Below, one piece after another: positions 1 to 8,502 of a DNA stretch of 45,831 nucleotides. The notes below the pieces were generated by a model. It saw nothing but the letters and a program-made list of their open reading frames with translations, was not told the DNA's origin and did not search any database. The stretch is from Odoribacteraceae bacterium (GTDB taxonomy: Bacteria > Bacteroidota > Bacteroidia > Bacteroidales > Marinifilaceae): positions 1 to 45,831 of the forward strand of contig JAISNC010000050.1 in NCBI GenBank assembly GCA_031276355.1. The letters are read 5' to 3'. A program made the position numbers and the translations under genes. Every line of letters begins with the position of its first letter. The first letter of the stretch is position 1.

Positions 1-348
1 GCGCTCTTCGCGGGGATCCCCTACCAGTTGCACGTCAAGCGCGAGGCTTACTATCACTCGTTGCTGCTGCTCTGGCTCAACCTGCTGGGCTTCGAGGTAG
101 AGGCGGAGGTCTCCACGGACAAGGGTCGCATCGATGCCGCGTGGCGTTGGGGCGATCACGTGGTGGTCGCGGAGATAAAGTACTCCGAAGCGGGCAGCGT
201 CGAGCCGCTGTTAGCGGAAGCCCTCGCCCAGATTCACGCCCGTCGCTACCCCAACCGCTACACCGCCACCGCCCGCCGGGTGACCCTCCTCGCCGTGGCC
301 TTCGCCGGCAAGGAGATCGGGTGCCGGCTGGAGGTGCTTGACGCGTGA
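1..348 (+). CDS. C-terminal part of a PD-(D/E)XK nuclease-like / AAA-associated protein (5' truncated by window)
   Basis: The frame is open from base 1 to the TGA at 346-348, so only the last 115 residues are visible. They resemble the C-terminal PD-(D/E)XK nuclease-like domain (DUF1703/PDDEXK_9) that in Bacteroidota follows an AAA-ATPase-like domain. Seen: a hydrophobic helix, then GRIDAAWRWGDHVVVAEIKY, which fits the D-(x)n-E-x-K core of that fold (Asp in GRID, Glu and Lys in AEIKY). Next comes a helix ending in an Ala-rich QIHARRYPNRY stretch typical of the family. Family members are usually about 500-600 aa and their cellular role is poorly defined. It is the only clearly intact plus-strand reading frame in the window and seems unrelated to the uptake locus that follows convergently. 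An ATG at 28 is internal and probably not a start. Confidence 0.75.
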   Translation, partial: ALFAGIPYQLHVKREAYYHSLLLLWLNLLGFEVEAEVSTDKGRIDAAWRWGDHVVVAEIKYSEAGSVEPLLAEALAQIHARRYPNRYTATARRVTLLAVAFAGKEIGCRLEVLDA

Positions 349-392
349 TCGCCCTGCCAACAAGTCAAACATTGAAAAAATGCCGAAAAATG

Positions 393-571
393 GTGAGGGT
401 GTGTCAAAAGTCAGATTTCGGAGGGAGTATCTCGCATCCCGGCCGAGATGCTTGGGCGCTTTTCGTCATTGCGAACCCGGAGGGTGAAGCAATCCAGGGG
501 GTTACGGGGGTCTGGATTGCTTCACCCTCCGGGGTCGCACTGTCGAAAACCGTCTTTTGGCACACCCTCAC
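393..571. repeat. Nested inverted-repeat element (MITE-like or bidirectional hairpin)
   Basis: Two nested inverted repeats lie between the convergent genes. The outer arms are 393-410 and 554-571 (17 of 18 bases pair). The inner arms are 476-497 and 512-533 (22 of 22 pair, 14-base loop). The inner arm carries GGTGAAGCAATCCAG preceded by CGTCATTGCGA at 464-474, which resembles a dispersed bacterial repeat family containing CGTCATTGCGA...GAAGCAATCCAG. Short open frames across it are by-products of the palindrome. It could be a non-autonomous mobile element, or a structure that terminates transcription from both sides. The rest of 349-628 shows no gene. Confidence 0.7.
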
Positions 572-628
572 GGCCACGTGGCCGCGAATCATGGGGGTGA
601 CGTGTTTCGTGTATTACGATTCAGGCGT

Positions 629-1855
629 TCAATCTTTATCGCTGAACTTGTTCCCGTAAAGCTCTATTAACTTCCTGTCCATCCACGAGTCGCGCATGTT
701 GTAAGTGACAATGATGCCGTCGGGGCTGACCAGCACGCAGGCGGGGATCGCTTCGGCGTGATAGATCTTCGTGAGTTCTTCTTGAACGTCTTGCTCGCCG
801 CTGAGTTGAAGCCAGGGCATCTGCTCGTCCTCTACTGCTTTAAGCCATTTATTCTTTTCCGCGTCCATCGAGATGCTGATCACTTCAAACCCTTCCGGGT
901 GGTACAACTCGTAGACCTTCTTCAAGTGCGGGATATCCGCCCGGCACGGGCCACACCACGATGCCCAAAATTCTAACAACACGTATTTCCCTTTCCCCAC
1001 GTGATCGGATAGTTTCACGGGCTTCCCGTCGAGGTCTTGCAGCGTGAAATCGACATATCTCGCTCCCACGAGCGTCTTCTTCGCTTCATTTGCCTCGTTG
1101 GTTACTTGCTTGTAAAATTCCGTTTTCTTTATTTCCGGGGAGAAGGACGCGAGGATTTCCTCTACCTCCGCGACAGTAAACAGGCCAAGGGAGAGGGATT
1201 TATAGCCGAGATTATCTCGAAACACGTGAAGGCCCATCGTATTGTCCCTGTTTCGCGCGATACATTGTTTCACGTAATCGAGTAGGTCGGCGGCGGCTTT
1301 ATCAACCTTGGATCTCTCCGCGATGCCCTCGAGAACGGGAATATTCCCCTTCGCTTTCAAATATTGCTGGTAATAATCCTGCCAGGCTTCGTTTTTGGCA
1401 TTTACCAGTGTCGTTTTCCGTTGATTGTATTCCACGTGCAAGTCATGCAATCGCGAGGCGCGCACGCGTACCCTGGAGTAGTCGTAATCACGGCTGAGCG
1501 TGGCCAACGGGATACTGTCCAGGATAGCCTCGATCGACACGGTACCCTTGTCCACGAGCACGGGGATGACCGGGCAGGGAGTAAATATCGCCCGTTCGTG
1601 AGTCGGGAAGATCTTCACGGTTAACAACTCGGGATAGGCAAGTTCTCCCTTAAATTCAAAGTGCCCGTTCTTGATCACCGTGCTGTCAACGACAACCCGA
1701 TTAAATTCGTCCCGACCCGTGAGCAGGTAGACGGTCTTATCCTCCGCCCCGGAGATAGTACCTTTGATCACGTAGCCTCGCGGGGAGCAACCGGCGATCA
1801 AGAAAAAGAGGCCAAGCAACAAGCTCGGGAAAAAGAGATTAAATTTCGTGTTCAT
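629..1855 (-). CDS. Thioredoxin-like (TlpA/AhpC-TSA) lipoprotein with N-terminal DUF4369-type domain
   Basis: A 408-aa predicted periplasmic thiol:disulfide protein. Residues 1-23 form a lipoprotein signal ending in LIAGC, with Cys23 as the predicted lipidation site. The region around 26-130 (GYVIKGTISGAEDKTVYLL and following) matches the DUF4369 domain that often precedes TlpA-type thioredoxin folds in Bacteroidota. A helical linker follows. The C-terminal domain (about 265-408) carries LEFWASWCGPC with active-site Cys301 and Cys304, and a cis-Pro loop in AIPACV. It is last in the fecR-susC-susD cluster, 21 bases after susD, so probably co-transcribed. Thioredoxin-like proteins next to FecR-regulated SusCD pairs recur in this phylum; their substrate is unknown. 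The ATG at 1855 fits the signal peptide. Confidence 0.88.
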   Translation of the reverse strand: MNTKFNLFFPSLLLGLFFLIAGCSPRGYVIKGTISGAEDKTVYLLTGRDEFNRVVVDSTVIKNGHFEFKGELAYPELLTVKIFPTHERAIFTPCPVIPVLVDKGTVSIEAILDSIPLATLSRDYDYSRVRVRASRLHDLHVEYNQRKTTLVNAKNEAWQDYYQQYLKAKGNIPVLEGIAERSKVDKAAADLLDYVKQCIARNRDNTMGLHVFRDNLGYKSLSLGLFTVAEVEEILASFSPEIKKTEFYKQVTNEANEAKKTLVGARYVDFTLQDLDGKPVKLSDHVGKGKYVLLEFWASWCGPCRADIPHLKKVYELYHPEGFEVISISMDAEKNKWLKAVEDEQMPWLQLSGEQDVQEELTKIYHAEAIPACVLVSPDGIIVTYNMRDSWMDRKLIELYGNKFSDKD

Positions 1856-1876
1856 GATGTGTGATTTAATAAATGA

Positions 1877-3292
1877 TTACTCGTAATTCTGGGTTAAATT
1901 GGGATTATATCCCGTGGCGTTCTGCGGGAACGGGAAGATCCACAGCGGCGAGTCGGGACGCAGCTCGTAGTCCACGCCCAGCAACGTCTTGCGGAGCGTC
2001 TCCTTGTAGGCCTCCTCCGTGTTCCACCGTTTCAAGTTGATGAAATGCTTGGGGCCGAACCAGGTTTCCGTCCGAGACACGCGTTTCAGGATAGCGAACG
2101 CCTCCGGCGCGTTGGCGGCCGCGAGAGGCGTGTACGGGTCGATTCGCTTGGCCCGGATCGTGTCATTCAAGATACTCATCGCGCCGGGAACATCTCCCGA
2201 GCGAATCTTGCACTCGGCCAGCGTCAAGTACATGTCCACCGTCGTCAGGCCGGCAGCGTTGAAATAAACATTATCCGCGAGTATAACGTCGATACCTTCC
2301 AACCCGTACAGGTAGTCACTGTATATATTTAACTTGGAAATAGTATTATACATTATACTCCCTTCCTCGAACGCGGCGCTCAGCCCCGGGGTAAACGCGT
2401 TGAACAACACGTAAGTGGTGCTCGCGTAAAACAGGTCTTCGGGAGCGCGCAATTCCGGGCGATCGAAAACATCGACGGGATCCCCGTAATCGTCCTCACC
2501 AACGATCAAATTATCGCGATGGTCTTCCAGTGCGTTTTGTATCGCAAGCGAACGGTTTGCCGCCGCTTCCGCCCCGGTAAAGTCGCGCATTGACATCCTG
2601 ACTTTCGCCTCCACGGCGTAAGCGAACGCTTTCCCCACCCGCATCGCGTTGGTCGGGTGATCGGGCAAACTCTCCAGGTCGTACGCCGCCTGCAGGTCTT
2701 CCAGGATGAAATCATAGACCTTTTGCACCGTATACTTTTGCCTCGGTACCGTTAAGAGGTCGTGTTCCTTCACGTACGGCACGCCCCCATCGGTAGCGGC
2801 CGTCGCCGGGTGATAGGCCTTCGCGTACACGTTCACCACCAAGTAGTGAAAATAGGCGCGCAACACGTAAGCCTCAGCCTTCAGCCGGTTGGCCATGTCA
2901 CGGTCGCCGGTAGCGGCATCCGCCATGAGGAGCACCGGGTTGGCCACCTGGCCGATAATCTCGTAACATCTTTCATACTTTGTATCCGAACGGGTAAGGG
3001 CCGCCCGGTCGCCTTGTTCGTCCCAGGTCAGCCAAATCGACCTGAGCGTTTTCACCGGGGCGCTGATGAGATTCGGCACGTGATTGGCTATCGGGTACTG
3101 GTCGTCCACCAGCACGGAAACATCAATCATTTCCAACACATTGTCGTTACCGGAAAACTGGTAGTTAAGCAACTGGTCCAGATCCGTCACGCTACCCAAC
3201 AAGTTTTTCCCCTTGGGGTCGAGATCCGTGAATTCCCCGCAGCCGCTCGAGAGAGCCAACAGCGCGAGGAGAATGTGATATATCTTTTTCAT
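1877..3292 (-). CDS. SusD/RagB-family outer-membrane nutrient-binding lipoprotein
   Basis: A 471-aa SusD-like protein. It starts MKKIYHILLALLALSSGCGE, a lipoprotein signal with Cys18 as predicted acylation site, so it should sit on the outer face of the outer membrane as the lid of the adjacent SusC barrel. The usual family landmarks are visible: an N-terminal SusD-like region with a helical segment around ANRLKAEAYVLRAYFHYLVV, a TPR-like middle (AFAYAVEAKVRMSMRDFTGA), and the C-terminal block ending in WIFPFPQNATGYNPNLTQNY. Length is at the short end of the family. It lies 12 bases downstream of susC, so the pair is translated from one message. The ligand is not predictable. Pairing with an STN-type SusC and FecR suggests substrate-triggered regulation and could equally serve peptide or glycan uptake. 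Confidence 0.93.
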   Translation of the reverse strand: MKKIYHILLALLALSSGCGEFTDLDPKGKNLLGSVTDLDQLLNYQFSGNDNVLEMIDVSVLVDDQYPIANHVPNLISAPVKTLRSIWLTWDEQGDRAALTRSDTKYERCYEIIGQVANPVLLMADAATGDRDMANRLKAEAYVLRAYFHYLVVNVYAKAYHPATAATDGGVPYVKEHDLLTVPRQKYTVQKVYDFILEDLQAAYDLESLPDHPTNAMRVGKAFAYAVEAKVRMSMRDFTGAEAAANRSLAIQNALEDHRDNLIVGEDDYGDPVDVFDRPELRAPEDLFYASTTYVLFNAFTPGLSAAFEEGSIMYNTISKLNIYSDYLYGLEGIDVILADNVYFNAAGLTTVDMYLTLAECKIRSGDVPGAMSILNDTIRAKRIDPYTPLAAANAPEAFAILKRVSRTETWFGPKHFINLKRWNTEEAYKETLRKTLLGVDYELRPDSPLWIFPFPQNATGYNPNLTQNYE

Positions 3293-3304
3293 CGTGTTAT
3301 CCTG

Positions 3305-6300
3305 TTAAAAGTTAAAGTTGATCCCGAATATAAAAGAGGAGGGCGAGCGAAGCGACCGGGTTTCGGGGTCAACGTCCACCTTGTTTTTCACCCACAAGTA
3401 TTTCGGGTTATCCACCTGGAAACGCGCCGTGACGTCGCGTAACCCGATCTTCGACACCAGCGAGCGGGGCAACTCGTATCCCAGCACGATGTTCCGTATT
3501 TTCAGGAAATCGGCCGGGTGGACGTAGATGTCGGTATAAATCGTCTCGTACCCGATGGATTGCGCGGCATATCTCCCGAAACCCGGCACGTTGGTATCGG
3601 TATTCTCTGGAGTCCACGCGTTCAAGAAGTAATCGGGTATCAGGGTCGGTATGCCGAACGTGGGTCTCGCCTGGCGCGCCCGCATCTCGTGCCCGCCGTA
3701 ATAGATCATCAACACGTTCAGGCTAATTCCCTTGTACTTGAACTGGTTCTCCATGCTCAACACCGTCTTGGGATCCTCCTGGCCGGAGTAGACCAGCGCC
3801 TCGATCCCCGTGTTACTGGCGAAAGTGACCGCGGTGCCGTCGGAAGCGCGCCACGTCGGTTCCCCCTGGTCGTTGATCCCCGCGAAGCGGTAGGAGAACA
3901 GGGCGCTGACCGGGTACCCGACCTGGAAGCGCGACTCGACCAACTCGGAGGCACGGGTTGCCTGCACCTCCACGCGGGTAATCTCGTTCTTGTTATAAGA
4001 GGCCATCAGCTGGGTATTCCACGTGAAATCGCTCTTGAACCAGTCGTAGGCGAGCGTCAACTCCACCCCGTTATTTTTCAAGGCGGCGAGGTTCATCACG
4101 AGGCTGGTAAACCCGTTACTGGGATCCAGGGTCTTGCGGGAGAAGATATCCGTTCCCTTCTTGTGATAATAATCGATCGTTCCCCGCAGCCGGTGGTCGA
4201 ACAGGCGAAAATCCACCCCCGCGTTGGTCGTGGTCGTCTCTTCCCATTTCAGCTCGGGGTTGGCGGGGCTATCCACGCGGGACATGGGGAGTCTCGTCTT
4301 CTCGTTAAAAAGCGAGGCGGTAGCCGTCAGGCGGCTGGTCGCGTCCTGGAAGATATTGCCGGTGATCCCGTAACTGAGACGGAACTGCAAGAAGTCGACA
4401 GCCGGCACCTCGTTCATGAAGGCCTCGTCGTGGAGGTTCCAGTTGGCACCGATCGACCACAGCGGCTTCCCGCGGAACTTGGTGTCTAAGCCGTACACGT
4501 CGGCGTAATCCTTGCGCAGCGAGCCGAAGAGATTGTACCGGTTGTCATACGTGTAGGTCACGTTCGCGTAGCCCGACGCGTAGCGGTGTAGTTGCTCGAT
4601 GACGGGGCCGATGGCCGGCGAGATATACGCGTCGTACATGGCTTGCTTGGCCTCGTAGCCCGGCCTGAAGAAGGTCGTGTAGAAGTAATTGCTTAACGCG
4701 GGGAAATCGACCGACGTGGTAGCGTGCGACTGCAACTGTTCGTTATAGCCGAGCAACAACCCGCGCGTTCCCCGGTTCTTGGTCTCGCGGAACTCCATCC
4801 CGGCGATCAGGTTCACCGCGTGCTTATCGAACTCGCGCGAGAAGTTCACCTGTCCCCGCGCCGTCCAGTTCTCGGCCCGCGTGTTCACCGTGGCCAGCTT
4901 CCCGCCGTTCTCGGGGATCATGTAAGTGTAGGTATAATCCGGGGCGGTGCCTTCCTGGATGGTATAGACGTTCCGCATGAGGCGCATGATGTAGCTTTCC
5001 GCCTCGGCGTACGCGGTCGTGTTCTGTCGCCCGGTCTCGTAGATAAACTGGGTGTTGGCCGTCAGCCCGGGAAACAGGCGGAAGAGCAACTCGCCGTGAT
5101 AGCGCGTGTCCCGCCGGTCGATCTTCTCCTGGTCGTACGACAGCTCCTCCAGGTGGTTGAACTTCACGGAACGTAGCTCGGGATACTCCTCGGGCATCTT
5201 GTTGTACGCGTTATAATAAGGAGTCCCGTCATCTTCCAGGAGGCGGTAATAAGAGGGCACGCCAAACGGGTTCGTGGCATTCCGGTTATTACTCCGGGTG
5301 GACTTACCCAGGATACTGTTCACGCTGTAGCTCGCCGTCAACCACGGGGCGAGGTCGTAAGCGCCCTTGTAGAAGATCGTGAGCTGGTCGTTGCCGGCCT
5401 TGCGGATACCGGTATTATCGTGCCGGTAATTGACGACGAGGTTCGATTGAAACTTGTCCGACCGGGAACGTAGCGCCACGTTGTACTGCTGGAGGAAACG
5501 ATTCAACAGCACGTGATCGGCGTACTCTTTCGCGAAATTGTTCTTTTTTAGTTCCGCCATCTGCCGCTCCAGCTCCGCTTCCGTGATCTCGCCTTTCGCC
5601 AGCTGGTAGTAGGCGTACTGCACCGGGGAGATGGAGGAGTAGGCCGTGAGGTCGCTCTCGGTCGTCCCGATCGGATCCGTCACCTCCCCGTCGTTATCGA
5701 AGAAATAATAGTGGTAATAATCCATCTCCGTCTTGACCTGCTGTTCCGGGGTCATGTAGAAGTTACGCGCGTAATCGAGGTCCCGCTTCTGGTAAACGGT
5801 AAAGTTCGCCGAGACGTCCACGCTGATGCGCCCTTGCTCGCGGGCCTTCTTCGTCGTGATGACGATGATCCCGTTCGAGGCGCGGGCACCGTAGATGGCC
5901 GTTGCCGAGGCATCCTTGAGCACCGTCACGCGCTCCACGTCGTAGGGGTTAATATCCTCTAAGCTCCCCTCCACCGGCAGGCCGTCCACCACCAGCAGCG
6001 GTGCAGTCGCGGCGTAGAGCGAACTGGCGCCCCGGATGGTCATCTTGCCGTCGTAGATCGTGAGGCCGGCCACGCGGCCCTCGAGGTTCTCCCGGAGGCT
6101 CGGCGTGTAGCGATCTTCCAGGCTGGCGGCGCTGATCGTCGTCACGGCGCCGGTCGACTGCTCGCGGGCGATCGTCTGGTAGCCCGTGATCACCACGTCG
6201 CTCAACTCGGCGACACTCTCCTTCATCACCACGTGGAGCGTCTCCTGCCCCGTGTACTTGATCTCCCGGGTGACCATCCCCACGAAAGAGAATTGCAGCA

Positions 6301-6811
6301 CGATGCCCTCTTCCCCCGGTAGTGGCAGCGAGAAGTTCCCGTCGCCGTCAGTGGCCACGCCCGCCCTTGTCCCCTTGATCGTCACCGCGACACCGGGGAG
6401 CGCGTCCCCCTTTTCGTCTACGACGCGCCCCTTGGCCCGGGACTCCCGCGGCTGGGGGGCGGTGGTTTCTTGAATCACGTAGACCCCGTTCACGACCTGG
6501 TAGGCCAGCGAGGTGTCTTTCAACAGGAGGTCAAGCACCTCCTTTAACTCGACACGGTCGAAACGTACCGTGCCGCACCGGACACGTTCCGCCTTGCCGG
6601 TGTCGTACAAGATACGAACGTCCGGGTGTTCCATCAACTCCCGGAACACCCTGTCCAGGGTAGCTTCCCGCAAGTCCAGCGAGACCTGCTGCGACGAGGC
6701 CGTCGCCGAGAGACCGAACAAGAAAAGGAGCAGGTACGTCAGTTTCATCTTTAACATCACTTTTTTTAGGGCGGGTGAGATTTTCACCGCGCGCGCGCGT
6801 TTTTTTTTCAT
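3305..6811 (-). CDS. SusC/RagA TonB-dependent transporter with N-terminal STN signalling domain
   Basis: A 1168-aa outer-membrane TonB-dependent receptor. After a basic start and hydrophobic signal (about 23-40), an STN domain occupies roughly 43-115 (LDLREATLDRVFRELM to VVNGVYVIQE). This domain passes substrate occupancy to a FecR anti-sigma factor. A CarboxypepD_reg-like domain follows (about 124-197), then the plug (about 204-320) with LLVVDGLPVEGS and SATAIYGARASNGIIVITTK, then the beta-barrel ending in FNF, a terminal aromatic typical of BAM substrates. fecR lies 92 bases upstream and susD 12 bases downstream, as expected for transporter-sensor loci. The start is placed at ATG 6811; internal ATGs at codons 19 and 22 would give a shorter signal peptide. 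The first codons cover an alternating CG tract next to a run of nine T on the plus strand. Confidence 0.95.
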   Translation of the reverse strand: MKKKRARAVKISPALKKVMLKMKLTYLLLFLFGLSATASSQQVSLDLREATLDRVFRELMEHPDVRILYDTGKAERVRCGTVRFDRVELKEVLDLLLKDTSLAYQVVNGVYVIQETTAPQPRESRAKGRVVDEKGDALPGVAVTIKGTRAGVATDGDGNFSLPLPGEEGIVLQFSFVGMVTREIKYTGQETLHVVMKESVAELSDVVITGYQTIAREQSTGAVTTISAASLEDRYTPSLRENLEGRVAGLTIYDGKMTIRGASSLYAATAPLLVVDGLPVEGSLEDINPYDVERVTVLKDASATAIYGARASNGIIVITTKKAREQGRISVDVSANFTVYQKRDLDYARNFYMTPEQQVKTEMDYYHYYFFDNDGEVTDPIGTTESDLTAYSSISPVQYAYYQLAKGEITEAELERQMAELKKNNFAKEYADHVLLNRFLQQYNVALRSRSDKFQSNLVVNYRHDNTGIRKAGNDQLTIFYKGAYDLAPWLTASYSVNSILGKSTRSNNRNATNPFGVPSYYRLLEDDGTPYYNAYNKMPEEYPELRSVKFNHLEELSYDQEKIDRRDTRYHGELLFRLFPGLTANTQFIYETGRQNTTAYAEAESYIMRLMRNVYTIQEGTAPDYTYTYMIPENGGKLATVNTRAENWTARGQVNFSREFDKHAVNLIAGMEFRETKNRGTRGLLLGYNEQLQSHATTSVDFPALSNYFYTTFFRPGYEAKQAMYDAYISPAIGPVIEQLHRYASGYANVTYTYDNRYNLFGSLRKDYADVYGLDTKFRGKPLWSIGANWNLHDEAFMNEVPAVDFLQFRLSYGITGNIFQDATSRLTATASLFNEKTRLPMSRVDSPANPELKWEETTTTNAGVDFRLFDHRLRGTIDYYHKKGTDIFSRKTLDPSNGFTSLVMNLAALKNNGVELTLAYDWFKSDFTWNTQLMASYNKNEITRVEVQATRASELVESRFQVGYPVSALFSYRFAGINDQGEPTWRASDGTAVTFASNTGIEALVYSGQEDPKTVLSMENQFKYKGISLNVLMIYYGGHEMRARQARPTFGIPTLIPDYFLNAWTPENTDTNVPGFGRYAAQSIGYETIYTDIYVHPADFLKIRNIVLGYELPRSLVSKIGLRDVTARFQVDNPKYLWVKNKVDVDPETRSLRSPSSFIFGINFNF

Positions 6812-6903
6812 ACTTTTGTTTCAATTATGTTCTACATTATGGAGTGAACACCTGGAGTGGCCGGTTCTCTGTTTAGCAGCCGGGAGCCGGCACTCCTCTT
6901 GTT

Positions 6904-8037
6904 CTATTTTTTACTCACGATAACGCGATCCCCGGCCACGGTGAAACGGAGGGTAGTCCCCTTTTCAAACAGGTCGAGCAACACCTCTAACCGCTCGTGG
7001 CGATCCAGTTGCCCCGACAGCCGTGTCCTTCTCGACTCGTCGGGGGTGAAAATGACCTCTTTCACCTTGTACCAGCGCGCCAGCACGGTCATGATCTCCT
7101 CGAGCGGTTGCCCATCGAAATAGAAGAGATTATCCTTCCACGAGGTGTAACGCCGCGCGTTCACCCGCTCCACCGTGATGTCGTCCCTCCCCGCGTCATA
7201 GACCACGCGGTGGAGGGGTTGCAGCCGGACGCTCTTCCCGGAGGTGGTCGTGAAGTCGATGGATCCCTCCACCAGCGTGGCCGACAGGGGCAGGTCGCGG
7301 TAATCCGTCACGTTGAAGCGGGTGCCGTGCACGGTGATCTCGCCCGCGGAGAGTTCAACGCGGAAAGGCCTCTCCCCCCCCGGGGCGACCTCGAAAAAGG
7401 CCTCTCCCCTCAAGTAAACCACGCGCCGGTCGGCCGGGAAGGTAGCAGGGAAACGCAGCTCCGTCTCGGAATTAAGCCATACCCGGGTGCTATCGGGGAG
7501 GGTGATCGAGATCTCGCCTCCCGACGGCACCACGAGCGCGTGGTACTCCCCCGTCTCTTCGCCCCCCGCGCGGGGCTTGACGAGCGTCATCTCCCCGGTG
7601 CCCTCCCGCGCGAGTTGCCCCGCCGGGTCCACCCGCAACGCGGCGTTACGCACCGCCCACACGCTCCCGTCCGCGAGGGTCAGGGTCGCTTTTCGCTCGC
7701 CGGGGGAGATGGCGGGTACCTCTTCCGCGACGGGTTGCCGCCGAAAGAGGTACACTCCCGCGACGATCAACAGGCAGGCGGCGGCAACGGGGAGGAGGCG
7801 ATAGGCCCACCGCCGCCGTCCCGCGTGACCGCGGGGGCTCTCCTTCATCCCGCCCCCCCGTTCGATGGCGGTCGCGATGAACACCTTGTGGCACGCGCGG
7901 AGCGCCCGCTCGAGCGCCTCCTCGTTGTCGCGGGAGGTCGCCCGCCACGCCTCCAGCTCGGCGATCTCTCCCGGGGTCGCCCGCCCGGTGGCGAGGGCCA
8001 CGATCAGCGCTTGTATATTTTCCGGTATTTTTTCCAT
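6904..8037 (-). CDS. FecR-family anti-sigma factor
   Basis: An inner-membrane anti-sigma regulator of 377 aa from the ATG at 8037. A longer frame begins at 8103, but MEKIPENIQALIVALATGRA is the usual FecR beginning and the added residues look untranslated. Domains: a cytoplasmic helical sigma-binding region (1-60), a Gly/Arg-rich linker, one transmembrane helix (about 83-98, LPVAAACLLIVAGVYLF), a periplasmic FecR domain (about 180-285, including RVWLNSETELRFPATF and GEAFFEV), and a C-terminal DUF4974-type domain (about 300-377, FYFDGQPLEEIMTVLARWYK). DUF4974 typically contacts the STN domain of the partner SusC, encoded immediately downstream. The partner ECF sigma factor normally lies just upstream but is absent here; a transposase fragment lies there instead. 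The gene is very GC-rich compared with sequence beyond 8.5 kb. Confidence 0.93.
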   Translation of the reverse strand: MEKIPENIQALIVALATGRATPGEIAELEAWRATSRDNEEALERALRACHKVFIATAIERGGGMKESPRGHAGRRRWAYRLLPVAAACLLIVAGVYLFRRQPVAEEVPAISPGERKATLTLADGSVWAVRNAALRVDPAGQLAREGTGEMTLVKPRAGGEETGEYHALVVPSGGEISITLPDSTRVWLNSETELRFPATFPADRRVVYLRGEAFFEVAPGGERPFRVELSAGEITVHGTRFNVTDYRDLPLSATLVEGSIDFTTTSGKSVRLQPLHRVVYDAGRDDITVERVNARRYTSWKDNLFYFDGQPLEEIMTVLARWYKVKEVIFTPDESRRTRLSGQLDRHERLEVLLDLFEKGTTLRFTVAGDRVIVSKK

Positions 8038-8138
8038 GTATTTCTTCTTTATATATCTTAAACAGGAAAAACGAAAATCGGGTGAACGGTTTTGTAAGTT
8101 CAATGAGTAAATGCAACTGAAGTAAGAAAAAAAAACGG

Positions 8139-8440
8139 TTGGGGGTGGGCGGGAAGAGAGTCGTTATCCCGGACAAGGTATCCATTGACTCGCGGCCCGA
8201 TGTTATAAATCAAAGAGAACGTTTGGGTGACCGGGAAATCGATACCATCGTTGGCCCGGAAAACAAGGGTGCCATCCTCACGGCTGCCGAGAGAACTACC
8301 GGGTTCCTCTTGATGAAAAAACTGCCCAGGGGGAAAAACGCGAAAGCGCTGGCAAAAGAGTTTTTCTTTCTCCTTGTACCTTATAAACAGGCTGTTAACT
8401 CCATCACGTCAGATAATGGAACGGGATTTTACGAACATTG
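8139..8440 (+). pseudogene. IS30-family transposase fragment
   Basis: About 95 residues of an IS30-type transposase on the plus strand. GDREIDTIVG carries the first catalytic aspartate region of the DDE domain, and ITSDNGTGF carries the second. The segment between (KGAILTAAERTTGFLLMKKL, KNAKALAKE) matches the family core. The N-terminal helix-turn-helix half and the C-terminal part with the third catalytic residue are missing, and the frame stops right after FYEH, so it cannot be active. No terminal inverted repeats are recognisable. It sits between fecR and the last gene of the large PUL, exactly where an ECF sigma factor gene would be expected. Confidence 0.82.
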
Positions 8441-8502
8441 ACGGGATTGCTTCCTGCTACGCGGATACCAATGACGGGACACGCGAGGAGTAATCCCAAT
8501 CC

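Noticed and set aside
345..659. Small open frames over the convergent intergenic region
   Set aside because: They read through the inverted-repeat arms and have no protein character.
3518..4489. Plus-strand open frame (323 aa) opposite susC
   Set aside because: Antisense shadow with no family features; the SusC frame is unambiguous.
6997..8061. Plus-strand open frame (354 aa) opposite fecR
   Set aside because: Arg/Pro/His-rich shadow of a very GC-rich gene; no recognisable domain.
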